A stretch of DNA of 13,018 nucleotides. Origin: Saccoglossus kowalevskii (Eukaryota > Hemichordata > Enteropneusta > Harrimaniidae). The first letter of the stretch is position 1, and each line of letters begins with the position of its first letter. Positions 1 through 8,266 of the stretch are shown here, piece by piece. The stretch is from contig NW_003149765.1 of NCBI RefSeq assembly GCF_000003605.2, positions 292,105-305,122 of the forward strand, given 5' to 3'. The notes under the pieces were generated by a model. That model did no database searches and was not told the DNA's origin. It saw nothing but the letters and a program-made list of their open reading frames with translations. The position numbers and the translations under genes are program-made.

Positions 1-499
1 CACAGCATATAAATCGCATTTAAGAGCATTTGAATGGCACTTAAAACACAACATTTAAATCTCACTTGAAAACATAGCATTTAAATCTCACTTAAGAACA
101 CAGGATTTAATTCTCACTGCGAACACATCATTTAATTCTCACTTGAGCACACGTCATGTAAATCTAACTTGAAAACAAGTATTTAAATCTCCCTTGAGAA
201 CAAAGATTCAAATCTCACTTGAGAACAAGGATTTAAATTTCACTTGAGAACACGGCTTTTAAATCTCACTTAAGAACACGGCATTTGAATCTCACATAAG
301 AACACAACATTTAAATCTCACAGGAGAACACGTCATGTAAATCTAACTTGAAAACGCAGCATTTAAATCTGCCCTGAGAACAAGGATTTAAATCTCACTT
401 GAGAACACGGCTTTTAAATCTCACTTGAGAACACGGAATTTAAATCTCACTTGAGAACACGTCAATTAAATCTAACCTGAGAGCACAGCATTTAAAACG

Positions 500-965
500 C
501 ACTTGAGAACACGGCATTTAAATCTCAATTGAGTACACGGCATTTAAATCTCACTTGAGAGCACGGCATTTAAATCTCAATTGAGTACACGGCATTTGAA
601 TCTTACTTGAGAGCACGGCATTTAAGTCTCAATTGAGAACACGGCATTTAAATCTCATTTGAGAGCACGGTATTTAAATCTCAAATGAGAACACGGCATT
701 TATATTTCCCTTGAGAGCACGGCATTTAAATATCAATTGAGTACAGGGCTTTTAAATCTCACTTGAGAGCACGGCATTTAAATCTCAATTGAGTACACGG
801 CACTTAAATCTTACTTGAGAGCACGGCATTTAAATCTCAATTGAGAACACGGCATTTAAATCTCATTTGAGAGCACGGTATTTAAATCTCAATTCAGAAC
901 ACGGCATTTATATTTCCCTTGAGAGCACGGCATTTAAATCTCAATTGAGTACAGGGCATTTAAAT
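500..965. repeat. Dimeric stretch of the satellite (52-bp A/B alternation)
   Basis: Here two monomer types alternate. One has the centre CTCAATTGAG followed by TACACGG or AACACGG. The other has CTCACTTGAG or CTCATTTGAG followed by AGCACGG. The CAATTG type contains a perfect 10-bp palindrome, CTCAATTGAG. The alternation makes the effective unit 52 bp. The same A/B pattern returns around 2390-2570 and 2660-3240. Confidence 0.8.
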
Positions 966-1040
966 CTCACTTGAGAATATAGCAATTATGTCTGACCTGC
1001 GAACATAGCATTTCAATCTCACATGAGAACACGGCATTCA
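801..1040. repeat. Satellite higher-order block A, copy 1
   Basis: This block runs from the marker CACTTAAATCTTAC (801) to the marker AGCAATTATGTCTGACC (981), 180 bp apart, about seven monomers. The second marker is followed by GAACATAGCATTTCAATC and a CACATGAG monomer. The same order and spacing recur at 2981-3161. Confidence 0.8.
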
Positions 1041-1812
1041 AGTCTAACTTGAGAGCGCAACATTTAAATATCACTTGAGAAAACAGCATTTAAACCTAAC
1101 TTGAAAACACAGCATTTAAATCTCCCTTGAGAACAAGGATTTAAATCTCACTTGCGAACAAGGATTTAAATCTCACTTGAGAACACGGCTTTTAAATCTC
1201 ACTTGAGAACACGGAAGTTAAATCTCACTTAAGAACACGGCTTTTAAATCTCACTTGAGAACACTTCATTTAAATCTCACTTGAGAACACGTTATTTAAT
1301 CTAACTTGAGAGCACAGCATTTAAATCGCACTTGAGAACACGACATTTAAATCTCAATTGAGTACAGGGCATTTAAATCTCACTTGAGAACACTGCAATT
1401 AAATCTGACTTGAGAACATAGCATTTAAATATCACTTGAGAACACACCATTCAATTCTTACTTGAGAGCACAACATTTAAATATCACTTCAGAACACAGC
1501 ATTTAAATCTCACTTGAGAACACAACATTTAAATATCATTTGAGAACACAGCATTTAAATCTCACTTGAGAATACAGGGCATTTAAAGCTCACTTGAGAA
1601 CACAGCATTTAAATCTCACTTGAGAACACGGCATTTAAATCTCAATTGAGTACAGGGCATTTAAATCTCACTTGAGAACACTGCAATTAAATCTGACTTG
1701 AGAACAAAGCATTTAAATATCACTTTAGAACACAGCATTCAAATCTTACTTGAGAGCACAGCATTTAAATATCACTTGAGAACACACCATTTAAATTTTA
1801 CTTGCGAACACA

Positions 1813-2035
1813 GCAATTAAATCTGACCTGCGAACACAGAATTTAAATCTCACTTGAGAACACAGCATTTAAATCTCACTTGAGAACACAACATTTAAAT
1901 ATCATTTCAGAACACAGCATTTAAATCTCACTTGAGAACACAACATTTTAATCTCACTTGAGAACACAACATTTAAACCTCATTTAAGAACACAACATTT
2001 GAATCTGACCTGCGAACACAGAATTTAAATCTCAC
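1813..2035. repeat. Satellite higher-order block B, copy 1
   Basis: This block is bounded by two CTGACCTGCGAACACAGAAT monomers, exactly 182 bp (seven monomers) apart. Between them lie a fixed series of CAGC and CAAC monomers, including AAATATCATTTCAG and AAACCTCATTTAAG. It recurs at 3524 and 4250. Confidence 0.8.
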
Positions 2036-2462
2036 TTGAGAACACAGCATTTAAATCTCCCTTAAGAACACGGCATGTAAATCTCACATGAGAACACAAC
2101 ATTTAAATCTCACAAGAGAACACGTCATGTAAAGCTAACTTGAACACGCAGCATTTAAATCTGCTCTGAGAACAAGGATTAAAATCTCACTTGAGAACAC
2201 GGCTTTTAAATCTCACTTGAGAACACGGAATTTAAATCTCACTTAAGAACACTGCATTTAAATCCCACTTGAGAACACTTCATTTAAATCTCACTTGAGA
2301 ACACTTCATTTAAATTTCACTTGAGAACACGTCATTTAAATCTAACCTGAGAGCACAGCATTTAAAACGCACTTGAAAACACGGCATTTAAATCTCAATT
2401 GAGTATAGGGCATTTCAATCTCACTTGAGAGCACGGCATTTAAATCTCAATTGAGTACACGG

Positions 2463-2650
2463 CATTTAAATCTTACTTGAGAGCACGGCATTTAAATCTC
2501 AGTTGAGAACACGGCATTTAAATCTCATTTGAGAGCACGGTATTTAAATCTCAATTGAGTACAGGGCATTTAAATCTCACTTGAGAATACAGCAATTTTG
2601 TCTGACCTGCGAACATAGCATTTCAATCTCACATGAGAACACGGCATTTA
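2463..2650. repeat. Satellite higher-order block A, shortened copy
   Basis: From the left marker (2463, here CATTTAAATCTTAC) to the right marker (2591) is 128 bp, not 180. The two monomers containing CATTTATATTTCCC are missing, a 52-bp loss of exactly two units. Confidence 0.7.
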
Positions 2651-2721
2651 ATATCAATTGAGTACAGGGCATTTAAATCTCACTTGAGAGCACGGCATTT
2701 AAATCTCAATTGAGTACACGG

Positions 2722-2910
2722 CACTTAAATCTTACTTGAGAGCATGGCATTTAAATCTCAATTGAGAACACGGCATTTATATTTCACTTGAGAGCACGGC
2801 ATTTAAATCTCAATTGAGTACAGGGCATTTAAATCTCACTTGAGAATACAGCAATTATGTCTGACCTGCGAACATAGCATTTCAATCTCACATGAGAACA
2901 CGGCATTTAA
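2722..2910. repeat. Satellite higher-order block A, second shortened copy
   Basis: From marker to marker (2722 to 2850) is 128 bp. A different pair of monomers is missing here: the CATTTGAGAGCACGGTATTT pair. The CATTTATATTTCAC monomer is kept. The loss is again 52 bp. Confidence 0.7.
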
Positions 2911-2980
2911 TCTCAATTGAGTACAGGGCATTTAAATCTCACTTGAGAGCACGGCATTTAAATCTCAATTGAGTACACGG

Positions 2981-3320
2981 CACTTAAATCTTACTTGAGA
3001 GCACGGCATTTAAATCTCAATTGAGAACACGGAATTTAAATCTCATTTGAGAGCACGGTATTTAAATCTTAATTGAGAACACGGCATTTATATTTCTCTT
3101 GAGAGCACGGCATTTAAATCTCAATTGAGTACAGGGCATTTAAATCTCACTTGAGAATATAGCAATTATGTCTGACCTGCGAACATAGCATTTCAATCTC
3201 ACATGAGAACACGGCATTTAAATCTCAATTGAGTACAGGGCATTTAAATCTCACTTGAGAATATAGCAATTATGTCTGACCTGCGAACATAGCATTTCAA
3301 TCTCACATGAGAACACGGCA
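2981..3320. repeat. Satellite higher-order block A, full copy with a duplicated right end
   Basis: From marker to marker (2981 to 3161) is 180 bp, as in the copy at 801. The right-end segment (AGCAATTATGTCTGACC through the CACATGAG monomer) occurs again at 3265, exactly 104 bp or four monomers later. Confidence 0.75.
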
Positions 3321-3523
3321 TTCAAGTCTAACTTGAGAGCACAACATTTAAATATCACTTGAGAACACAGCATTTAAATCTCCCTTGAGAACAAGGATTT
3401 AAATCTCACATGCGAACAAGGATTTAAATCTCACTTGAGAACACGGAATTTAAATCTCACTTAAGAACACGACATTTAAATCTCACATGAGAACACGGCA
3501 TTTAAATTTTACTTGAGAACACA

Positions 3524-3745
3524 GCAATTAAATCTGACCTGCGAACACAGAATTTAAATCTCACTTGAGAACACAGCATTTAAATCTCACTTGAGAACAC
3601 AACATTTAAATATCATTTGAGAACACAGCATTTAAATTTCACTTGAGAACACAACATTTAAATCTCACTTGAGAACACAACATTTAAACCTCATTTAAGA
3701 ACACAACATTTGAATTTGACCTGCGAACACAGAATTTAAATCTCA
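3524..3745. repeat. Satellite higher-order block B, copy 2
   Basis: It has the same seven-monomer series and the same marker spacing (3524 to 3712) as the copy at 1813. One base differs in the second marker (TTTGACC for TCTGACC). Confidence 0.8.
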
Positions 3746-4249
3746 CATGAGAACACAACATTTAAATCTCACAAGAGAACACGTCATGTAAATCTAACTT
3801 GAAAACGCAGCATTTAAATCTGCTCTGAGAACAAGGATTTAAATCTCACTTGAGAACACGTTATTTAATCTAACTTGAGAGCACAGCATTTAAATCGCAC
3901 TTGAGAACACGGCATTTAAATCTCAATTGAGTACAGGGCGTTTAAATCTCACTTGAGAACACAGTATTTAAATCTCACTTGAGAACACGGCATTTAAATC
4001 TCAATTGAGTACAGGGCATTTAAATCTCACTTGAGAACACTGCAATTAAAGCTGACTTGCGAACATAGCATTTAAATATCACTTGAGAACACAGCATTCA
4101 AGTCTTACTTGAGAACACAACATTTAAATCTTACTTGAGAACACAACATTTAAATCTCATTTGAGAACAAAGAATTTAAATCTCACTTGAGAACACAGCT
4201 TTTAAATCTCACTTGAGAACACACCATTTAAATTTTACTTGAGAACACA

Positions 4250-4470
4250 GCAATTAAATCTGACCCGCGAACACAGAATTTAAATCTCACTTGAGAACAC
4301 AGCATTTAAATCTCACTTGAGAACACAACATTTAAATATCATTTCAGAACACAGCATTTAAATCTCACTTGAGAACACAACATTTAAATCTCACTTGAGA
4401 ACACAACATTTAAACCTCATTTAAGAACACAGCATTTGAATCTGACCTGCGAACACAGAATTTAAATCTC
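4250..4470. repeat. Satellite higher-order block B, copy 3
   Basis: Marker spacing is again 188 bp between matched starts (4250 to 4438), a seven-monomer period once the offset is taken into account. The flanking AGAATTT monomer at 4171 recurs at 4613, exactly 442 bp or 17 monomers away. This part of the array was therefore duplicated as a larger unit. Confidence 0.8.
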
Positions 4471-4713
4471 ACTTGAGAACACAGCATTTAAATCTCACTT
4501 GAGAACACAACATTTAAATATCATTTGAGAACACAGCATTTAAATCTCACTTGAGAACACAACATTTAAATCTTACTTGAGAACACAACATTTAAATCTC
4601 ATTTGAGAACAAAGAATTTAAATCTCACTTGAGAACACAGCTTTTAAATCTCACTTGAGAACACAGCATTTAAATATCACTTGAGAACACAACATTTAAA
4701 TATCACTTGAGAA

Positions 4714-5142
4714 TTTCATTCAACACAGCGTGACTATGTGTATCCCCACTAGATATATCAGTATTGCATTGTGATTTTATATTTAATTGCATGTTTGTAT
4801 GAGATTGTATTCCATTACTTTACTTTACTTTTCCCATCTACTAAGTGTTTTAATATCATCATTAATATCATCATATTTTTGTTAAGTTTATGCAAATTAT
4901 CTAGATGACCTTACAACGAGGTAAATATCACACTTCCAATCTGTGACATACACAGGGGCTTACAATGCTTAAACATAAGCACTGACCATATTATGCATGC
5001 TGATATGACCGGGAATTATTGTCTTTTGGCCGGTCAGGACGCAAATTTGAACCAGACAGAAGTGTGCCAATATTATATTGTATACTTATGATGAATGGGA
5101 AATGTAAAATGTATGTTTTTCAGATAAAAAGGACATACTCAC
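4714..5142. other. AT-rich spacer between satellite and the last visible TRPC exon
   Basis: I find no coding exon here on either strand. In particular, nothing resembles the pore/S6 segment expected next on the minus strand. If the channel gene continues leftwards, this is the start of its intron 5, because the exon ends at a strong GTGAGT donor. The only structure seen is a short inverted repeat, TGACCGG at 5006-5012 and CCGGTCA at 5030-5036. Confidence 0.6.
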
Positions 5143-5869
5143 TCGCTAAACACATTATCGCCATTCTCACCGCCATACAGGTAGTAGAATCCGAGTGCAA
5201 ACGCTATTACAGTGTATACAAATATGATGAGAAACCTGGTGACGTCACCTGCCATTGCAGTGAAGATTAGTAGCATGGGACCAAGATAGAAAGATAAGTA
5301 GAATTTGTTCAAGAATCGAAGACAAGCAACAGTAAGAATTAAAGCCGTCCAGGTGATCCAGAATAAGGTAACCTCGGGGTTGACGCACTCATCACTTAAA
5401 AAGCTAAGAAGACCAAGGAAGATGTCGGCAACAAACGAGAACAGAATCAATAAATCATGTAGTTCCAGAAATACGCGAAGTAACATTTTAGTCCGCTTAT
5501 CCACATTTCTTTAATTTCATCCAAGATGAGAGCAATGATGTAAATCAAGAGAAATATTAAGAAATACTGACTAGAATAAAACATACCACCAGGCACGAAG
5601 TTGAGAAAGATGACTAAAATAACGAATTGCAAGTATGCCACCATTTGCGTTTAAAACTTGGCTTTAGTGTTGTTCAGAATTGTCCCGACCTTAGTGCAAG
5701 GTGCTATTATATACACGACGGCCATTAGTGGCATTAGTAATACGTATACAAACAAACAGTAAATGCAGTACAAAAACCACCACCAAAAGCTATTCTTGCA
5801 ATGCCATCCTGGTTGTCCTTTGTGCCAAACTTTTCTAATCACGTTCTGACATTTGTAGTGTGCGATGAA
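5143..5869 (-). pseudogene. TRPC-like exon 5 (pre-S1 elbow to S5) with stop and frameshift
   Basis: The acceptor is TTTTATTTCCAG at 5870 and the donor GCGA|GTGAGT at 5142. Segments in order are FIAHYKCQNVIRKVWHKGQPGW, written here as FIAHYKCQNV and RKVWHKGQPGW; the elbow helix FLYCIYCLFVYVLLMPL; IAPCTKVG; S1 VAYLQFVILVIFL; S2 ending LDEIKEMWISGLKCYF; WNYM; S3 LLILFSFVADIFLG; S4 around ACLRFLNKFYL; and S4-S5/S5 LGPMLLIFTAMAGD to FALGFYYLYGG. An in-frame TAA (5651-5653) falls right after KAKF, and the same frame then continues into S1. After WNYM the frame shifts: one G is missing near 5456, exactly where the family has the Asp of WNxMD. Apart from the stop and the shift, the sequence remains channel-like throughout, so loss was recent or the breaks are sequence errors. 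Confidence 0.8.
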
Positions 5870-6001
5870 CTGGAAATAAAACAAAAAACAAGCCAACTAC
5901 ATATCTATAATGTAATGCAGTACCAGGTAAACACAACACTGGATCGGTAAATAATAAAGGATGATGTTTTTATTTTTTTTCAGTTAACTACATCATCAAC
6001 C

Positions 6002-6046
6002 AGAAAATCCGTGGAAATAATAAATTTCATTTTTTATTCGTTACGC
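6002..6046 (+). repeat. Left inverted terminal repeat
   Basis: It begins AGAAAATCCGTGG, then AAATAATAAATTTCA, and ends TTCGTTACGC. The reverse complement of 8222-8266 matches it over 45 bp with about five mismatches, and the first 28 bases are identical. Weaker matching may extend outwards to an ATCAT at 5991-5995. Confidence 0.85.
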
Positions 6047-6125
6047 TTAATTACAGATTACAGCCGCAAACAGAAACTAGGAAACACCCTAGGGTAACAT
6101 TCCCTAAGTAAAATACCGTGGCAGA

Positions 6126-6576
6126 CCTTGTTTTCTTCCCTTACTAATGTTAGTCAGGATGGAAGGGGCTCCTACCATGGTGATGAGACGTCTTTGAAGG
6201 CCTGGATGTTGAATCTGACCTGCAGAGTGAACTCCCTCCTGCAGTCGTGCTGCCTGCCAATCGACCAGTAAAGGTCTGGTCCTATGTTGCTGGTCCTTCT
6301 AGTCAAGTCCCCGGCCGGGGATCTTCTGGATCTGCTGTCCCAGCTGAACAGCATTCTGGATCAGCCTTTTGTTGTTCCATCTTCACGCATGTTGGCTGTC
6401 GATAAACTCATGCAAGTGCAAGGATTTTTTAAGGAGTTATCCAAGTTCCTCACTTTTGGCACAGTTGAACGGCACCAGACGTTTTTATGAGCGCAGTTGG
6501 AGACTCTACACCGATTAGTGTAATGGAAAGGAGATTAATCATCTCCGTCCGTCTATTAGTGAGGTAGCCGATTTTC
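6126..6576 (+). repeat. Direct repeat copy 1: RNase H to recombinase N-terminus
   Basis: The copy starts at CCTTGTTTTCTTCCC and runs to TTAGTGAGGTAGCCGATTTTC. Fragments seen in shifting frames include SLKAW.LNL, LLVLLVKSP with DLLSQ, FKELSKFL, YERSWRLYTD (stop) CNGKEINHL, and RPSISEVADF. These match the region between the RNase H end and the core-binding domain of Ngaro-like recombinases. It lacks about 55 bp present in copy 2. Confidence 0.8.
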
Positions 6577-7420
6577 CCTTGTATTTATTTGACCAAGGAA
6601 ATCTATATCAATGATTCTTGGATGTCGGTCCGTTTTGTTCCCAGTTTTATCTGCTGGACTGAAATTGGTCTCGTGACCAGTTATGCTATAATGGTTTAAG
6701 TCTTTTTGCTCGAAGACGCTGCATGCTAAAGGGCTAACAAATCCTCCAGACTGGGACTTGTCATTGGTCACAACCCCTTCGAGCCTATGGAAGTATGCCA
6801 CTGTGAAAACAGTTTTTCTTTTAGCTCTGGGGCCAGAAAGGCGGCGTTCAGAGATCGGAGCACTGTCCTTCCAGGGACGGGTGTGCCTCCTTCATGGACT
6901 CGCAAGTTATTTTGAAGACTCGGATGGGCCTTCTTGTCAATTACCAAATCCCAGGGTGTGACCCGGAACCGATCGTCATCCCATGCCTCACTAATATAGT
7001 GGGTACGGAAGACCATCAGAAACGGATTCTATGTCCTGTCTGAGCTCTAAGCTGGTAATTTGGTCACACCAAGCTGTCTCGGGACCGCGATAATCACATG
7101 TTTGTCTGTTATGGGCGAGGCAAGCATAGCCACCCTGACTGTAATATCACCATTTCACGGTGTATTGTTGATACAGTCATGAAAGCGTATAATTTAACGG
7201 CTTTTTCAATGACCAATTTTGGGACATCACAAGGTAAGGAAGGGCACATGAAGTGCGTGAAGTAGCCAACTCTCTGGCTTTGATGTATGATGCCTCACTC
7301 GAGCAGGTGCTCCGAGCAGGGTTCTGGAGATCTCGGAATTTCTTCATTAACTATTACCTGATGGTTTCTACAGGTTGGGACCAGTGGTGATGGGTCAGAC
7401 AGTGTTCGTGGACCCAGCCC
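6486..7420 (+). pseudogene. Tyrosine recombinase of a DIRS/Ngaro-like element, degraded
   Basis: The protein family catalyses DNA strand exchange using an R..HxxR..Y active site and inserts the element's DNA copy. Seen here: core-binding part SWRLYTD-stop-CNGKEINHLRPS and SEVADFPLYLF; PDWDLSLV; TVKTVFLLALGPERRRSEIGALS, with the first catalytic Arg region at 6839-6853; VCYGRGK and ISRCIVDTVMKAYN; HEVR (7247-7258) followed by VANSLALMYDASLEQVL and RAGFWRSRNFFINYYL, with the candidate nucleophile Tyr at 7352-7357; and the tail LGPVVMGQTVFVDP. RRRSE and HEVR are in the same frame. Stops (for example the TAG after YTD, and TGAs around 6629) and frame changes make it non-functional. The catalytic motifs themselves survive. 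Confidence 0.8.
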
Positions 7421-7672
7421 GCACCACCAAAGAGCCTGTGCACAGAAGCATTAACGTGATGGTGTCTTCAGCCAGAAACAGCCTTATTTTGCTTGGTGAT
7501 CCTGGCTTCAGTCTGCGCTTTCGAACCCAACCAATATACTATTTTAATACATTAAAATTGTTTGAGTCCTATTTTATTGTTCAGGCAGTCGGCTTTAGTG
7601 AACCGTTCCAATGCAACAAGACTACATTGGTACCGACACAGCCTGAGTTTCTTGTGCAAGTACAGGGACACC
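7421..7672 (+). other. Linker between recombinase end and second direct repeat
   Basis: This is an open stretch without a clear domain. Just before the second repeat the translation ...VQGHPLLSSLTDVSQNGRG resembles the TDAS..GWGA start of DIRS-type RNase H. The last part may therefore be reverse transcriptase/RNase H junction from a second element copy. I cannot assign the first half. Confidence 0.35.
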
Positions 7673-8176
7673 CCTTGTTGTCTTCCCTTACTGATGTTAG
7701 TCAGAATGGAAGGGGCTGCTCGCATGTGATGAGACGTCTTTGAAGGCCTGGTTGTTGAATCTGACCTCCAAAGTGAACTCCCTCTTGCAGTCGGGTGGTA
7801 CAATGTAGTAGGGCTGGGGTTGAGAGACAGGTGGGAGGGGGACGAGCAGTACCTCTGCCTGTCCAATTGGCCAGTGAAGGTCTGGTTCTATGTTGCTTGA
7901 CCTTCTAGTCGAGTCCCCGGGGATCTTCTGTATCTGCTGTCCCAGCTAGACTGCACTCTCTCGATCAGCCCTTTGTTGACAATCTTCACACGTGGAGGTT
8001 TCTACAAACTCATGCAAGTGCAAGGATTTTTAAGGAGTTATCCAAGTTCCTAACTTTTGGCACAGTCGAACGGCACCAACAGTTTGTATGAGCCCAGTTG
8101 GAGACTCTACATCGATTGATGTAACGGAAAGGAGATTAATCATCTCCGTCCCTTTATTAGCGATGTAGTCTATTTC
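7673..8176 (+). repeat. Direct repeat copy 2: RNase H to recombinase N-terminus
   Basis: It starts CCTTGTTGTCTTCCC and ends TTAGCGATGTAGTCTATTTC. It is clearly homologous to 6126-6576 with scattered substitutions, plus about 55 extra bases around 7795-7860. It shows TDVSQNGRG, SLKAWLLNL, WPVKVW, LYEPSWRLYID (stop) CNGKEINHLRPF. There is no recombinase core after it: the right inverted repeat follows about 45 bp later. Confidence 0.8.
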
Positions 8177-8221
8177 AGGTAGCCGTCAGAGTATTCTCAC
8201 CCCCAGTGAACTTGCTACTCT

Positions 8222-8266
8222 GCTTAACGAGTAATAACTGAAATTTATTATTTCCACGGATTTTCT
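8222..8266 (-). repeat. Right inverted terminal repeat
   Basis: On the minus strand it reads AGAAAATCCGTGG, then AAATAATAAATTTCA, and ends CTCGTTAAGC. It is the partner of 6002-6046. The two arms are 2.2 kb apart and enclose the recombinase remnant exactly. Confidence 0.85.

Larger units (their letters stand above)
1..4713. repeat. 26-bp satellite array, about 180 tandem monomers, continuing past the left edge
   Basis: The monomer reads CATTTAAATCTCA followed by CTTGAGAACACGG, with no spacer between copies. Most monomers keep the palindrome ATTTAAAT and the GAGAACAC box. The variable positions are the bases between GAACA and ATTTAAAT (CGGC, CAGC, CAAC, CGTC, or the one-base-shorter AGG form) and the centre (CACTT, CAATT or CATTT). 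The array has no ORF of note: the period is not a multiple of three, and the monomer carries TAA and TGA, so all frames close. It ends abruptly after a last CACTTGAGA near 4712. At 26 bp (about 2.5 helical turns) the A/T tracts of neighbouring monomers fall on opposite faces of the helix, so in-phase bending is not expected. No function can be read from it. Confidence 0.98.
6002..8266 (+). mobile_element. Inverted-repeat-bounded remnant of a DIRS/Ngaro-like tyrosine-recombinase retroelement
   Basis: The segment lies in intron 4 of the channel locus, on the opposite strand. It is enclosed by 45-bp inverted repeats. Inside are, in order, a degraded RNase H/recombinase-N junction (6126-6576), the recombinase core (to about 7420), about 250 bp of unclear origin, and a second copy of the junction (7673-8176). 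DIRS and Ngaro elements encode reverse transcriptase, RNase H and a tyrosine recombinase instead of a DDE integrase. No reverse transcriptase catalytic core is visible here, and all frames carry stops, so this is a dead, rearranged fragment. No target-site duplication is evident, which is normal for this class. Confidence 0.65.

Noticed and set aside
1-4713. CRISPR-like array of short repeats
   Set aside because: There are no unique spacers; the 26-bp units abut each other, and the context is a eukaryotic intron-containing gene.
1-4713. Array of transcription factor sites (TCAAGTG homeobox-type core or AGAACA half-site in each monomer)
   Set aside because: Short motifs in an AT-rich monomer are expected by chance, and there is no independent sign of selection for them.
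5040-5056. GGTTCAAATTTGC (minus strand) as a tRNA-type B box of a SINE
   Set aside because: No matching A box, tRNA fold or SINE tail is found at the right spacing.
5239-5250. GGTGACGTCACC, a cAMP-response-like palindrome
   Set aside because: It lies within coding sequence (the GDVT of the S4-S5/S5 region), so the bases are explained by the protein.
5019-5514. Plus-strand open frames over the channel exon
   Set aside because: They are antisense shadows of the S1-S5 exon; their peptides have no domain character.
6172-7016. Minus-strand open frames across the retroelement
   Set aside because: They are the reverse complement of the recombinase remnant; the plus strand carries the recognisable motifs.
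6126-8176. The direct repeats as LTRs of a retrovirus-like element
   Set aside because: The repeats translate into RNase H/recombinase junction fragments, lack TG...CA ends, and enclose a tyrosine recombinase instead of gag-pol with integrase.
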